DNA of 64,000 nucleotides. Origin: Aquimarina sp. AU58. Lineage in GTDB: Bacteria > Bacteroidota > Bacteroidia > Flavobacteriales > Flavobacteriaceae. Shown piece after piece: positions 36,399 to 46,084 of the stretch (position 1 is the stretch's first letter; each line of letters starts with the position of its first letter). A program made the position numbers and the translations under genes. The notes under the pieces are model-generated. The model was given only the letters and a program-made list of their open reading frames with translations. It did not search any database and was not told the DNA's origin. Location of the stretch: the NCBI RefSeq assembly GCF_900312745.1, contig NZ_OMPD01000014.1:1736001-1800000 (forward strand), given 5' to 3'.

Positions 36399-36800
36399 AT
36401 GGGAAAATATTTTTTATTGTTAATGGTAGCAATAGTGCTTTTAAGCTGTTCAAACGATGATGATTCCCAAAATAACGAATTTGTAGGAAAAACGTTTGAC
36501 TATCTTTTTTTTGAAACCGAACAAGAATGCATAGATGCTCAAACTGATCCCAATTTTTTTATAAACTGCCATCAGGAATTAAGTTTTATCGATGATGAGA
36601 ATGTCGAAATACTATTTACCGACATAAAATACTCTGCAAATTATAAAGTCGGAAATAATAAAATAATAATATATTCATCATCGCAGATAATAGAATTTCA
36701 AAATGATATTATTTTTGAAATCATAAACAGTTCTTCTCTAAAATTTGTAGACAATAATACCATATGGAAACTACGAACAGGAAATTCTATCTGGAATTAA
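36399..36800 (+). CDS. Hypothetical lipoprotein
   Basis: A 133-residue protein with a lipoprotein signal (MGKYFLLLMVAIVLLSC, Cys17) followed by the acidic SNDDDSQNN spacer typical of surface-exported Bacteroidota lipoproteins. The mature part is beta-rich and has two further Cys residues, in the regions QECIDA and INCHQEL. No family is recognised. Confidence 0.8.
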   Translation: MGKYFLLLMVAIVLLSCSNDDDSQNNEFVGKTFDYLFFETEQECIDAQTDPNFFINCHQELSFIDDENVEILFTDIKYSANYKVGNNKIIIYSSSQIIEFQNDIIFEIINSSSLKFVDNNTIWKLRTGNSIWN

Positions 36801-36896
36801 AAAATAAGTAGACATCGTATGCATGTTCTGGTATAATAATGATCTGTTACATTAGAGCGTTTTTGACAAAAGTTAGAAAAAGTACCGCCCAGAACA

Positions 36897-37763
36897 ATGG
36901 AATTTCTTAAATTAAGAACTCCTATGAAAACAATAACACTCCCTATTGAATTAACTCCTGATGAACATACATGTACTAACCTATACTATTATCAATCCAC
37001 TAGAGAACACGATAAACAACAAATCAAACTCACAAAAAATGTCTTTAGCTTTTTGATTGATGGCCAAAAGGAAGTTTTTACAAATAATTCATCTTTCTTA
37101 ATCGAGAATTCTAGTTTCCTATTAATGAAATCGGGGCATTGTTTAATGACAGAAAAACTCTCGCCTTTACATAAAAGTTATAAAAGTGTATTGTTGTTTT
37201 TCTCGAATGAAGAAATACTACAATTCATTCAGAAATTCGATATCAAAACGTCTAATAGTAGTGTGCCACAATCAGCATACTCATTTCAATATGATCAATT
37301 TATAAAAAACTACGTAAATAGTTTAGTTGATATTTCGAGACTGTCGCAGAGTATTCAAAAAAAGATGATTCAGACAAAATTTGAAGAGATTATGATCTAT
37401 TTAGTAGAAACTAAAGGGACAGGTTTTATAAATTCAATGATGACTCATCAAAGCAACTCCTTTCAAAATTTCCTTAGTGTGGTCGAAAATAATAAACTAA
37501 GAAAAATGACATTGAAGGAGTTGGCCTTTTTATCAAATATGAGTGTATCCACGTTTAAACGAGAATTTGAAAAACACTTTCATCAATCACCCAGTAAATG
37601 GTTTTTAGATAAGAGGTTAGAACACTCGGCTTTTATGTTAAAGAATAATGCTAAGCGACCATCAGAAATCTATCAGGAAATTGGTTATGAAAACCTTTCG
37701 AATTTTATACACGCATTTAAAACAAAATTTGGTGTTACCCCAAAACAGTATCAACTAGATTGA
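36897..37763 (+). CDS. AraC family regulator (1 of 3)
   Basis: A 288-residue regulator. The N-terminal cupin-like sensor (about 20-165) resembles the ExsA-type N-domain (FSFLIDGQKEVF, SSFLLMKSGHCLMTEK). The C-terminal AraC domain (about 190-288) has two helix-turn-helices: MTLKELAFLSNMSVSTFKRE and the second ending GYENLSNFIHAFKTKFGVTP. An internal ATG at 36924 is an alternative start. The PEBP gene 90 bp downstream may be a target. Confidence 0.9.
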   Translation: MEFLKLRTPMKTITLPIELTPDEHTCTNLYYYQSTREHDKQQIKLTKNVFSFLIDGQKEVFTNNSSFLIENSSFLLMKSGHCLMTEKLSPLHKSYKSVLLFFSNEEILQFIQKFDIKTSNSSVPQSAYSFQYDQFIKNYVNSLVDISRLSQSIQKKMIQTKFEEIMIYLVETKGTGFINSMMTHQSNSFQNFLSVVENNKLRKMTLKELAFLSNMSVSTFKREFEKHFHQSPSKWFLDKRLEHSAFMLKNNAKRPSEIYQEIGYENLSNFIHAFKTKFGVTPKQYQLD

Positions 37764-37852
37764 ACTTTTAGCACTACTTTTTGACCTAAATTAAATATAG
37801 TTTCTTCCTCAATAACTCATAATTTTGTATGCATAATTAAATATAAACCATT

Positions 37853-38410
37853 ATGAAAAAATCAATTTTTATTTTAAGCATACTGCTTACCATATCAATA
37901 TCTTCATTTGCGCAAAAGACGTTTACATTAATGAGTACTTCTATAGGTGGAGAAGCCACTATTAATGAAGAATTTAACGGATTTGGTTGTACCGGAAACA
38001 ATGAATCTCCGCAGCTCTCGTGGAAGAATGCACCAAAAGGCACAAAAAGTTTTGCAATAACGATGTATGATCCAGATGCACCAACAGGTAGTGGATGGTG
38101 GCATTGGATTGTATTTGATATCCCCGAGAATATAAAAGAATTAGTATCGAATGCTGGTAATATAAAATCAAATTTGGTCCCAAAAGAAGCCATACAAAGT
38201 ATTACAGATTTTGGAGTAGGGGGATATGGAGGACCTTGCCCTCCCGAAGGACACGGGATACATCAATATATTATTACCGTTTATGCTTTAAAAACAGATA
38301 AACTAGGGCTTAACGAAAACTCCAATCCTGCAGTTGTAGGGTATTATCTTTGGAATAATACTATAGCTAAAGCGAGTATAGTGATGTACTATCAAAGAAC
38401 TAAAGAGTAA
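37853..38410 (+). CDS. YbhB/YbcL (Raf kinase inhibitor-like, PEBP) protein, exported
   Basis: A 185-residue PEBP-fold protein with a signal peptide (1-20, ending SFAQ). Ligand-site motifs are present: MYDPDAPTGSGWWHWIVFDI and GGYGGPCPPEGHGIHQYI (the GxPCPPxGxxHxY signature). In bacteria the role is unknown; the fold binds phosphate-like anions. A TAnnTTTG-type -7 box (TAATTTTG, 37820-37827) lies 25 bp before the start. It ends near a strong terminator. Confidence 0.92.
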   Translation: MKKSIFILSILLTISISSFAQKTFTLMSTSIGGEATINEEFNGFGCTGNNESPQLSWKNAPKGTKSFAITMYDPDAPTGSGWWHWIVFDIPENIKELVSNAGNIKSNLVPKEAIQSITDFGVGGYGGPCPPEGHGIHQYIITVYALKTDKLGLNENSNPAVVGYYLWNNTIAKASIVMYYQRTKE

Positions 38411-38487
38411 GGAACCCTGATCAAAATTTGATAGAATTAAGTAATTACGAATAAGATAATTACCAATCACATATAAAATAGTTGATG

Positions 38488-38518
38488 AAGCGCAAATCAT
38501 AAAAGTTTGCGCTTTTTT
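38488..38518 (+). terminator. Terminator after the PEBP gene
   Basis: 9-bp stem AAGCGCAAA (38488-38496) / TTTGCGCTT (38506-38514), 9-nt loop and a T-run. Confidence 0.8.
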
Positions 38519-38569
38519 AATACATTTATAGAATCTGATATAGGTGGTATAAGCTATTAAATAATTTGT

Positions 38570-38920
38570 ATGAAGGCAATAGACAATTTTTATTATGATA
38601 AAGAAGAACCAATTAAAAGTTGCCTTTTGGTGTTAAAAACTATAATAACCGATTATAATTCGGAATTTGAATCGAGGTGGTATTACCGCCTACCTTGTTT
38701 TATGTATAAAAATCAAATTTTTTGTTATTTATGGGTAGATAAAAAAACACAATTCCCTTATATAGCAATTGGAAAAGGTGTAAAAATTAACCATCCAGAC
38801 TTAATTCAGGGAAAAAGAACGTTTACAAAATTATTAATGATTGACCCGAATAAAGATATTCCGATAGAAAAGATTCATAGCATATTTGATATGGCAATGG
38901 AGCTTTATACTAAAAAATAA
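38570..38920 (+). CDS. DUF1801 domain protein
   Basis: A 116-residue protein matching the DUF1801 pattern: an N-terminal helix, ESRWYYRLPCFMYKNQIFCYLWVDKKTQFPYIAI, GKGVKINHP and a C-terminal helix. The family has a YdhG/frataxin-like fold and no known reaction. Lone gene after the PEBP terminator. Confidence 0.82.
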   Translation: MKAIDNFYYDKEEPIKSCLLVLKTIITDYNSEFESRWYYRLPCFMYKNQIFCYLWVDKKTQFPYIAIGKGVKINHPDLIQGKRTFTKLLMIDPNKDIPIEKIHSIFDMAMELYTKK

Positions 38921-38981
38921 AGCTAGCGAATGGCAATATATATAAGAAAACATTACCTTCAATAAATAAACTTAAAAACAT

Positions 38982-39893
38982 ATGCGTTTACTAATTAATT
39001 GTTTTTTATGGTGTTTATTAACTCCGCTAATATGTAGCAGTCAGAAAATAGATGACCGTCTTAAATATCTTGAACAAAAACCTCCATCTGTAAACCCAGA
39101 GATATTCGCACCCGGTCTTATTTCTAAAAATACTGAATCAGAATTTGGTTCGGTTTTTAATACCGAAGCAACACAATTTTTCTATGGGGTAGATATAAAC
39201 GGAAGAACCGAAATAAGATATTCAGAACTTATAGAAAACAAATGGAGCAAACCTAGAACTATTTTATCCCATGATAAGTACGGGTTTAATGATCCATTTC
39301 TTTCTCCAGATGAAAACAGATTATATTTTATCTCAGAAAGAACATTAGATGGTATGGGAGCCAAACAAGATCACGATATATGGTATGTAGAAAAAAAAGG
39401 TAGCGAGTGGTCAGAACCTATAAATGCCGGGCCCAATATCAACTCTAATAGAAATGAATATTATATTTCGTTTACAGCAACCGGAACGATGTATTTTTCA
39501 TCCAACAAAATAACTGCAGAGAAAAAGCAAAGCGACTTTGATATATATGCCTCTAAAAGTATTAACGGAGAATTTCAGAAAGCGATTACACTGGGAGATT
39601 CGATTAATACCTCAAATTACGAAGCCGATGTTTTTGTTGACCCAAAAGAAACGTACATTATTTTTTGTGCAAGACGACCAGAAGGACTAGGTAGAGGAGA
39701 TCTTTATATTAGTTTTAAGAATACCGATGGGACGTGGACAAAATCTATTAATATGGGAGAAAAAATCAATACAAAAAACCATGAACTTTGTCCTTTTGTA
39801 TCAAAAGATGGTAAATATTTCTTCTATACAAGTAATCAAGATATTTACTGGGTAAGTACTAAAATTATCGATGAATTAAGAAAAAGCAAGTAA
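38982..39893 (+). CDS. Secreted WD40-like (PD40/TolB-type) propeller protein
   Basis: A 303-residue protein with a signal peptide (about 1-20) and PD40 repeats: FLSPDENRLYFISER, FTATGTMYFSSNK, VDPKETYIIFCARRPEGLGRGDLYIS and VSKDGKYFFYTSNQDIYW. This is a TolB-like beta-propeller, probably periplasmic. No catalytic residues are evident. It is followed 24 bp later by a Crp/Fnr regulator. Confidence 0.85.
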   Translation: MRLLINCFLWCLLTPLICSSQKIDDRLKYLEQKPPSVNPEIFAPGLISKNTESEFGSVFNTEATQFFYGVDINGRTEIRYSELIENKWSKPRTILSHDKYGFNDPFLSPDENRLYFISERTLDGMGAKQDHDIWYVEKKGSEWSEPINAGPNINSNRNEYYISFTATGTMYFSSNKITAEKKQSDFDIYASKSINGEFQKAITLGDSINTSNYEADVFVDPKETYIIFCARRPEGLGRGDLYISFKNTDGTWTKSINMGEKINTKNHELCPFVSKDGKYFFYTSNQDIYWVSTKIIDELRKSK

Positions 39894-39917
39894 CGCGGTG
39901 CGTAATTGAAACTCAAA

Positions 39918-40451
39918 ATGTCTCAAAAGAAAACAATCAACGAGTCGATACACAAGACGATATCATTAGAAAAAGGTGATTTTTTTCTTCAATATGGCAA
40001 ACCTTGTATAGAAATTGGTATGTTGATTAAAGGCGTAATGAGAGGATTTGTGTATGATAACGACGGCAATGAAATCACTACTCATTTTTATCAAGAAGGA
40101 GATATGATTATTGGTAGTTATATTCCCAATACAAATGTAGTCATGTCTGTTGAAGCTTTAGAGAAATGCGAAATTTCTGTAGCAAATTACTCAGAAGTGA
40201 TGTCTTGGGTTAATAAAGACAAAAATATTACCGAAATAGTGACAAACGAGTTTCAAAAACTTAATAAACAGTTACAATCAAGATTAGTGTCTTTGTTAAA
40301 TTTGAACTCTGTAGAAAAGTATACACTCTTTTTAAGAGAATATCCCAGTTTGATCAATCGAATTCCACATTATTACATTGCAAACTATTTAGGCATTACA
40401 CCAACACAGTTAAGTAGAGCACGAAAACAATTTATCGACAAATGTAAATGA
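39918..40451 (+). CDS. Crp/Fnr family transcriptional regulator (2 of 3)
   Basis: A 177-residue regulator with a cNMP-binding-like roll (about 10-120; IGMLIKGVMRGFVYDNDGNE) and a C-terminal helix-turn-helix (PHYYIANYLGITPTQLSRARKQ). The ATG at 39918 is preferred to the TTG at 39906. It is followed 57 bp later by a small conserved-looking gene that may be controlled by it. Confidence 0.88.
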   Translation: MSQKKTINESIHKTISLEKGDFFLQYGKPCIEIGMLIKGVMRGFVYDNDGNEITTHFYQEGDMIIGSYIPNTNVVMSVEALEKCEISVANYSEVMSWVNKDKNITEIVTNEFQKLNKQLQSRLVSLLNLNSVEKYTLFLREYPSLINRIPHYYIANYLGITPTQLSRARKQFIDKCK

Positions 40452-40508
40452 GAAAAAAATAACGTATTCGTTCCTTTGTATCAAGAAATAGTATAAAAGA
40501 GAAACAAT

Positions 40509-40922
40509 ATGGAAAAGCATTTTGAACTCACAGACAAAGTGTTTAAAAATCAATTTACACAGTGTACACTTAATCCCGAAATTTTTAGTCACGAAGCACA
40601 TTTACGATTGGCGTGGATTATGATTAATGATCATGGTATTAAACAAGCCGAAAAAAAGATACATGCACAGCTACAGCATTTTGTAGAATTTGTAGGAGCA
40701 AAAGACAAATACAACAAAACACTAACTATTGTTGCAACCAAAGCGGTGAATCACTTCATGAATCAATCAAAATCTGATAATTTTAAAGATTTTATAGTTG
40801 AGTTTCCGCAGTTAAAAACCAATTTTAAGCAACTCATCGATAACCATTATAGTTTTGATATTTTTAATTCTGAAAAAGCAAAAACAGAATTTCTAGCCCC
40901 TGATATACTTACTTTTGATTAA
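40509..40922 (+). CDS. Uncharacterised helical protein
   Basis: A 137-residue, mostly helical cytoplasmic protein without signal peptide. It has a conserved-looking stretch FSHEAHLRLAWIMINDHG, two His near possible metal or ligand positions, and KDKYNKTLTIVATKAVNHF. No named family is recognised. It follows the second Crp/Fnr gene. Confidence 0.7.
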   Translation: MEKHFELTDKVFKNQFTQCTLNPEIFSHEAHLRLAWIMINDHGIKQAEKKIHAQLQHFVEFVGAKDKYNKTLTIVATKAVNHFMNQSKSDNFKDFIVEFPQLKTNFKQLIDNHYSFDIFNSEKAKTEFLAPDILTFD

Positions 40923-41004
40923 AAGTAGTACGATGAGGTTAGATCCTGTGTTAAACTGAAAAATGAGATATTCTTTTAAAATAAATGCAGATTAATTCAG
41001 CAGA

Positions 41005-41043
41005 CTAAGTAACATTTTATCATGTTAGGACATATACCTATAA
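41005..41043 (+). repeat. Short dispersed repeat, copy A
   Basis: Matches copies B (45394-45437) and C (46198-46242) with the shared core AAGTAACATTTTA followed by a similar GACATATACcTATAA part. It contains an inverted repeat TAACAT-N6-ATGTTA and ends 25 bp before the start of the gene at 41069. Confidence 0.6.
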
Positions 41044-41068
41044 ATAGTAGACATAAGCACGTAATAAT

Positions 41069-41527
41069 ATGCAGAAATCATCTACATCTCTTTATAGAAT
41101 TCGAAAAACAAGTTGGGGTATTTGGGTACAAATTTCGGCTGGTGTTAAAAATTGCAGTCAGGGAGACAAAATATCTGATAACCTGTATTTTGAATACAAA
41201 GCTAATACTACACATTTAACAGATGTTGAAATTGAACTATTAAAAGAAGGTCTTACCTGGGTAAGTACCATAATTGAAAAGAAAATTGATACGCCAACCA
41301 CAATAACTCTAAATAAGATAGAGCTAAATCATTGTGACTATCAAGTTGAAGGCATGTTTTACGGAATAGCATTTTGGGCATCTGAGCATTTTGGATTTGA
41401 CTTGCCAGAATATCAATTTAAGTATGATGTAAAAAAGAATAAGTATATGTTCCCTGATTTAGATGATAAATTAAAAAAACTGTTTACCACGTTATACATG
41501 AGATCAGAGCAATTTAGTTTCAAATAA
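41069..41527 (+). CDS. Hypothetical protein
   Basis: A 152-residue soluble protein with a mixed alpha/beta pattern. The C-terminal half (TLNKIELNHCDYQVEGMFYG, then IAFWASEHFGFDLPEYQF) has the look of a ferredoxin-like or EF-G-domain-like fold, but no family is certain. It stands alone with a copy of the short repeat directly upstream. About 230 bp follow without a clear gene. Confidence 0.65.
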   Translation: MQKSSTSLYRIRKTSWGIWVQISAGVKNCSQGDKISDNLYFEYKANTTHLTDVEIELLKEGLTWVSTIIEKKIDTPTTITLNKIELNHCDYQVEGMFYGIAFWASEHFGFDLPEYQFKYDVKKNKYMFPDLDDKLKKLFTTLYMRSEQFSFK

Positions 41528-41760
41528 ACTTGTAGTATCACAAATTATAAAAATCAAAAAATATGATTATCGAATTGATACTTAGATAACTTAAGTTACT
41601 CGATAACGAACACTCTACACTAAAAACAAAAAGGCATAACAGGAGACAATCAATTCGTTGTTAATTGTTAGAGACATACGGCCCATTATGATCTAATAAA
41701 ATAGATAGTTCAATGTAACCTTTTAAAAAAACGAAGGTCTTAAGTACAAAATATATCTAT

Positions 41761-43188
41761 ATGAACTTGTTTCGACCAAAAAGCTTTGTGCTCCTTAGTA
41801 TTATAGTAGTGTCAATTTTATTTTTTATGGCATGTGCAACCGAAAGAAAACCCGATGCTCCAAAAACTAAAGAAAAAGCTACACTAAACCAGTTATTAGA
41901 GGAGAAAATTAATCTTCATTATCCGGCCGATGGAGCAGGAGCAGTGGTTTTAATCCGTAAAGGCGGAAAAACATTGCTCAAAAAAGCATTCGGAAACATA
42001 AATATAGAACACCAGGTAGCGGCCCAAACCGATATGAAATTCCGTATCGCCTCTATTACAAAACAATTTACTGCTGTTTGTATTTTAATGTTAGAAGAAC
42101 AAGGGAAGTTATCTCTGGATAGTGATATTAAAGAGTATATCCCCGAATATAAACAATCACATGATCATAGCATTACGATTCGACAGTTATTAGGGCATAC
42201 TGCAGGAATTCCAGAATACACAGATGTGAAACCTTCTTATGATCATCATGGTACAGATCGGGTAACGATGGACACTATTGTAAATGTAATCAATACTGTT
42301 TCACTTGATTTTAAACCGGGAACCGACTGGAAATATTCGAACTCTGGGTATGTTTTATTAGGCAAAATTGTTGAAAACGTTTCCAAACAGGAGTTTAGAG
42401 CTTATGTTCAAGAGCATATTTTTGATGCGTTAAACATGAAACAATCAAGTTTCTATGATTTTTATGAAATCGTTCCGCAATTGTCTAAGGGATACGAAAT
42501 AGCTGAGGAAAAACCTCATAAAATTGTTCATGCAAAAGCTGTAAAACCAGGAACACTTGCAGATGGCGGCATTATTTCTACTATCGATGATATGACTATT
42601 TGGTACGACGCTTTAAAAAACAATACATTGATATCCGAGAAACAAAAACAGATTGCGTTCACTTCTCAAAGCCTGCAAGATGGTAGAAAAACTAAATATG
42701 GGTTAGGTTGGTGGACTACAACTTTAGGTGAGTATACTACGGTTGAGCATGGAGGAAACATACATGGTACCGAATGTTACTCGCTATGGATTCTTGAAGA
42801 GGACTTACAGATTATCGTGTTATCAAACCTAAATAGAAGTCATCCGGCAGGGCTTGCTGTACAGTTAGCTTCAGATGTTCTAGGGATTTCACCTAATCTA
42901 GAACAGGTTAAATCCTTTGATGAAAGTGTGTTAAAGAAATTTACGGGAGCCTATACTCATGAAGATGGAACCATTCGTAACATCACATTAGAAAACGGAC
43001 AGCTTAATTCGCAGCGAGATCAGGGAAGAAAGTTTGTAATTGTACCGATTAGTGAACACAAATTTATTTTTAAATCCGATCCCGATTGGTGGATTGACTT
43101 TACCATAAATGAGGATAAAAAGATAGAGAGCCTTGCCGTTGGATCCAGAACGACTTTAGTATCAAATGGGAAACGAAATAAGGAATAA
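41761..43188 (+). CDS. Class C beta-lactamase-fold serine hydrolase, lipoprotein
   Basis: A 475-residue lipoprotein (Cys25 in FFMACAT) with a class C beta-lactamase/PBP fold. Catalytic motifs: S98-I-T-K101 in RIASITKQF, YSNSGYVLL for the YxN motif and EHGGNIHG for the HxG (KTG) motif. A C-terminal lipocalin-like domain (about 385-475, FTGAYTHEDGTIRNIT) follows. Such enzymes are usually peptidases or esterases; the substrate is unknown. Lone gene. The 275 bp downstream show no clear feature. Confidence 0.92.
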   Translation: MNLFRPKSFVLLSIIVVSILFFMACATERKPDAPKTKEKATLNQLLEEKINLHYPADGAGAVVLIRKGGKTLLKKAFGNINIEHQVAAQTDMKFRIASITKQFTAVCILMLEEQGKLSLDSDIKEYIPEYKQSHDHSITIRQLLGHTAGIPEYTDVKPSYDHHGTDRVTMDTIVNVINTVSLDFKPGTDWKYSNSGYVLLGKIVENVSKQEFRAYVQEHIFDALNMKQSSFYDFYEIVPQLSKGYEIAEEKPHKIVHAKAVKPGTLADGGIISTIDDMTIWYDALKNNTLISEKQKQIAFTSQSLQDGRKTKYGLGWWTTTLGEYTTVEHGGNIHGTECYSLWILEEDLQIIVLSNLNRSHPAGLAVQLASDVLGISPNLEQVKSFDESVLKKFTGAYTHEDGTIRNITLENGQLNSQRDQGRKFVIVPISEHKFIFKSDPDWWIDFTINEDKKIESLAVGSRTTLVSNGKRNKE

Positions 43189-43463
43189 GTGCCTTGTGTC
43201 TAAAATAAGGGGTATAGCATAGATGTTTTGATGAGGTATCTTATATGAAATAGAAGAACTTGGCGGAGAAATATTTATAAACGGAAAAAAATATAAACCC
43301 GAATAGCACTACATAGATAGTTATAACATCTGATTTCTTTTTTAGAAATTCTCGATGCCAAACCATAAGTTTACTTCTTTTTGCTATTTTAGTATAAGAT
43401 CAACAAAACCCTGTACTAAAAAGTGATTTTGTTGTATAAAGACGAACACCAGCACGCAAAAAT

Positions 43464-44000
43464 ATGAACCCAATTTCAACCCTATTAGAAGAGATAAACA
43501 GTCAAAATTTATGGGATAAAGAATTGAAACTGGATAGAAATGAATATTTAAAAGTAAAAGGAAGTATTGACACCAATGCCTACCTGGTTGTAGACGGTAG
43601 TTTAAGAATTTTTGTGATAGACGAGTTTGAAGAACATACCATTAGGTTTGGATATAAAAACAATTTTATTGCAGCTCTCGATTCATTTATAAACGAAAAA
43701 CCATCTGATTTTTATATTCAAGCTTTAAAGAAAACAACTTTAAAAGTGATTAAAAAAGCAAATCTTATGAACTTTATATGGTCTTCTGCGGCGCACACTA
43801 AAACGTGGTATCTGATTTTTGAAAATTTTGTTTTACAACAAATGGAAAGAGAAAGAGATATTTTAACTACTTCTCCTGTAGAAAGGTATAACAGGGTTTT
43901 AAAACGTAGCCCTCAGCTATTTCAGGAAATACCCAATAAATATATTGCATCCTACCTGCGAATGACTCCCGAAACACTTTCGAGAATCAAAAAATCTTAA
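43464..44000 (+). CDS. Crp/Fnr family transcriptional regulator (3 of 3)
   Basis: A 178-residue regulator with a beta roll (about 20-110; GSLRIFVIDEFEEHTIRFGY) and the C-terminal IPNKYIASYLRMTPETLSRIKKS helix-turn-helix. It is followed 54 bp later by the DinB-like gene, a possible target. Confidence 0.88.
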   Translation: MNPISTLLEEINSQNLWDKELKLDRNEYLKVKGSIDTNAYLVVDGSLRIFVIDEFEEHTIRFGYKNNFIAALDSFINEKPSDFYIQALKKTTLKVIKKANLMNFIWSSAAHTKTWYLIFENFVLQQMERERDILTTSPVERYNRVLKRSPQLFQEIPNKYIASYLRMTPETLSRIKKS

Positions 44001-44054
44001 TTTCGATCAATGTTTTAAAACTTCAAATCATAGAGTTTTGTATAAAAAAAACAA

Positions 44055-44606
44055 ATGAAGATAGCATCAAAAGAATTACTACAGGATTTGGTAGAAAGAA
44101 CACGAAAAAATATAAATGAAGCAGAAAAATATAATCAGTTGCCCATAGAACAACTGAATTGGAGAAATACACCAGAGAGTTGGAGTATTTTAGAGTGCCT
44201 GGAACACCTAAATTTGTATGGGGACTTTTATCTTCCCGAGATTGAAAATAGAATGCTAACATCAAAAAGAAAAAATGTACCTGTTTTCACATCAGGTCTT
44301 TTGGGAAATTATTTTGCAAAAATGATGCTTCCCAGAGAAAAACTGAATACCATGAAAACATTCAAAGATAAAAATCCGATTAACAGTGATCTGGATGAAA
44401 AATGTATTGACCGGTTTATTGCACAACAACACAAGACATTAGAATTATTAGATATAGCAAGAAATAAAGATCTAAGTAAAATTAAAACATCGATCAGTAT
44501 TTCGAAATGGATAACATTAAAATTAGGAGATACGTTTAGGGTACTTATTTATCATAACCAGAGGCATATTGCACAATGTAATAAAATAGTGAATAGCTAC
44601 TCATAA
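44055..44606 (+). CDS. DinB superfamily protein
   Basis: A 183-residue four-helix bundle. Helix 1 carries SWSILECLEHLNLYG (first metal His) and the C-terminal helix has VLIYHNQRHIAQC with two more His, the three-His site of DinB-like metalloenzymes such as thiol-dependent S-transferases. It probably conjugates or detoxifies small molecules. It follows the third Crp/Fnr regulator. Confidence 0.88.
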   Translation: MKIASKELLQDLVERTRKNINEAEKYNQLPIEQLNWRNTPESWSILECLEHLNLYGDFYLPEIENRMLTSKRKNVPVFTSGLLGNYFAKMMLPREKLNTMKTFKDKNPINSDLDEKCIDRFIAQQHKTLELLDIARNKDLSKIKTSISISKWITLKLGDTFRVLIYHNQRHIAQCNKIVNSYS

Positions 44607-44807
44607 TTACTTCGTAAGGGAAGAGTTCTTAATTTCTTAGGATTGCCTATTTTTAACCTTCTGTAGTAATCTGAGAGCTGAAGTATACATAATGAAATAA
44701 GGGGAGGAGAACTACAAACACAAGTGCTGCCTGGTAAAAGGACTATTTTTTATACTTTCGTTAACGATACACACTATGTTTATTTGTAATTTTAAGAAAC
44801 ATTATAC

Positions 44808-45131
44808 ATGGGAACCTACACTAGAAAAACACCGTTAAAAATTGATTGCCCGATGGAGAGAACATTACATGTTATTTCGGGAAAATGGAAACTCGCATTA
44901 TTATGCGAACTTAATAGAGGAAGTTGTAGGCTTAAAGACTTAGAAAGATACAATCCAGAAGCTTCTAAAAGAGCATTAACCAAACAGCTGGGTGAATTGG
45001 TAGAGGATGGGGTCATTCAAAAAAAAGATTATGAAGTATATCCCAAAAAAGTAGAATACTCTCTAACAGAAAAAGGAAAAAAACTTATTTCTGTATTAGA
45101 AGTCCTTGATGAATTTGGCAAACAATTATAA
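44808..45131 (+). CDS. HxlR family transcriptional regulator
   Basis: A 107-residue winged helix-turn-helix protein. DCPMERTLHVISGKWKLALL and the following LNRGSCRLKDLERYNPEASKRALTKQL, then the wing KKDYEVYPKKVEYSLTEKG, are diagnostic. A Cys (residue 14) lies near the N-terminus, as in thiol-sensing members. No divergent target is present; a degraded hydrolase gene follows. Confidence 0.93.
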   Translation: MGTYTRKTPLKIDCPMERTLHVISGKWKLALLCELNRGSCRLKDLERYNPEASKRALTKQLGELVEDGVIQKKDYEVYPKKVEYSLTEKGKKLISVLEVLDEFGKQL

Positions 45132-45201
45132 AGTTGCTCTAAAACGGTGATTTTTAAACCAATAATTCTGTTAGTAATTGGACTGATAACAAATCACAAG
45201 G

Positions 45202-45357
45202 GGAGATCCGGGAGTCTCAGCTTTAATGTTTTTCAACCCTAAAGATGAAATAGGCAGAATTTTATTAGTAAATACAAATATTGAAGATCAAGAGGGCGTT
45301 AACGCATATTACGAGATTTTTAATAAACTAGGAGAATTTGGTGCAAAATTAAAATAA
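45202..45357 (+). pseudogene. C-terminal fragment of a beta-lactamase-fold serine hydrolase
   Basis: A 51-codon in-frame stretch starts GDPGVSALMFFNPKDEIGRI and ends with a TAA at 45355. GGDPGV with MFFNP is the typical region after the HxG motif of class C beta-lactamase-like hydrolases. Directly upstream the frame has TGA and TAA, and the surrounding bases read as a one-base-shifted version of the expected sequence, so the rest of the gene is lost or frameshifted. It is not the same as the intact gene at 41761. Confidence 0.7.
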
Positions 45358-45387
45358 ATACCAGTGTATAACATTGTACATAAAAAA

Positions 45388-45440
45388 CTGTGACTTAGTA
45401 ACATTTTACGCTGTTACGACACATACTTATAACGTTACAG
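45388..45440 (+). repeat. Short dispersed repeat, copy B
   Basis: The core at 45394-45437 matches copies A and C. Inner arms are GTAACA-N8-TGTTAC. The outer bases CTGTGAC (45388-45394) and GTTACAG (45434-45440) also pair at 6 of 7 positions. It ends 18 bp before the start of the lipoprotein gene at 45459. Confidence 0.6.
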
Positions 45441-45458
45441 AACCTTAAAAAACGACTA

Positions 45459-46019
45459 ATGAAAAACACTTTTCTCATACTATTTCTTTTGTGTTTCTTA
45501 ATAGGATGCAGCGATCAGAAATTAACTAATAAAGAGATTGTCACTAAATATTATAATGCCAGAAATACAGCCAACTACAATGAATTAAAAACATTTATAA
45601 ATGATAGTATTACAATTACTGCAGGAGATTACATTATGCCTTATACCCATGATAGTTTTTATGAAGAATTTAAGTGGGACTCTATATTTAGAACATCATA
45701 TAAAATAGTCGAATTAGTAGAAAAAAATGATCAGATTATTGCCTCTGTAACTTCAAATTCTATTCGTTTTGAGTTTTTAAAAAACAACCCTCTGGTATGC
45801 CAATATAAAATCTCTTTTACTTCTGGAAAAATCTCAAAAATTGAATCCTTAGAATGTATTGGTGCTAATTGGAAAATTTGGCAAAGAAAAGTAGATTCTT
45901 TGGTGAGTTGGGTTAACGCAAATCACCCTGAGTTAGATGGTTTTATTAATGATATGACAATGAACGGTGCTATAAATTATTTAAAAGCAATTGAGTTGTA
46001 TAAAAAAAATAAAAAGTAG
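45459..46019 (+). CDS. NTF2-like lipoprotein
   Basis: A 186-residue lipoprotein (Cys17 in LIGCSD). The mature part (TNKEIVTKYYNARNTANYNE, then HDSFYEEFKWDSIF, then VCQYKISFTSGKISKIE) resembles a SnoaL/NTF2-like fold. Function unknown. It is a lone gene between copies B and C of the short repeat. Confidence 0.75.
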   Translation: MKNTFLILFLLCFLIGCSDQKLTNKEIVTKYYNARNTANYNELKTFINDSITITAGDYIMPYTHDSFYEEFKWDSIFRTSYKIVELVEKNDQIIASVTSNSIRFEFLKNNPLVCQYKISFTSGKISKIESLECIGANWKIWQRKVDSLVSWVNANHPELDGFINDMTMNGAINYLKAIELYKKNKK

Positions 46020-46084
46020 CTAACAAAATATAAAAACACATTTAATACAAACCGTTGTAAGTAATTGTTAATAGGCTATATTAA

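Noticed and set aside
41022..41219. 65-residue frame overlapping the gene at 41069
   Set aside because: Starts within the short repeat and conflicts with the longer, better frame at 41069-41527.
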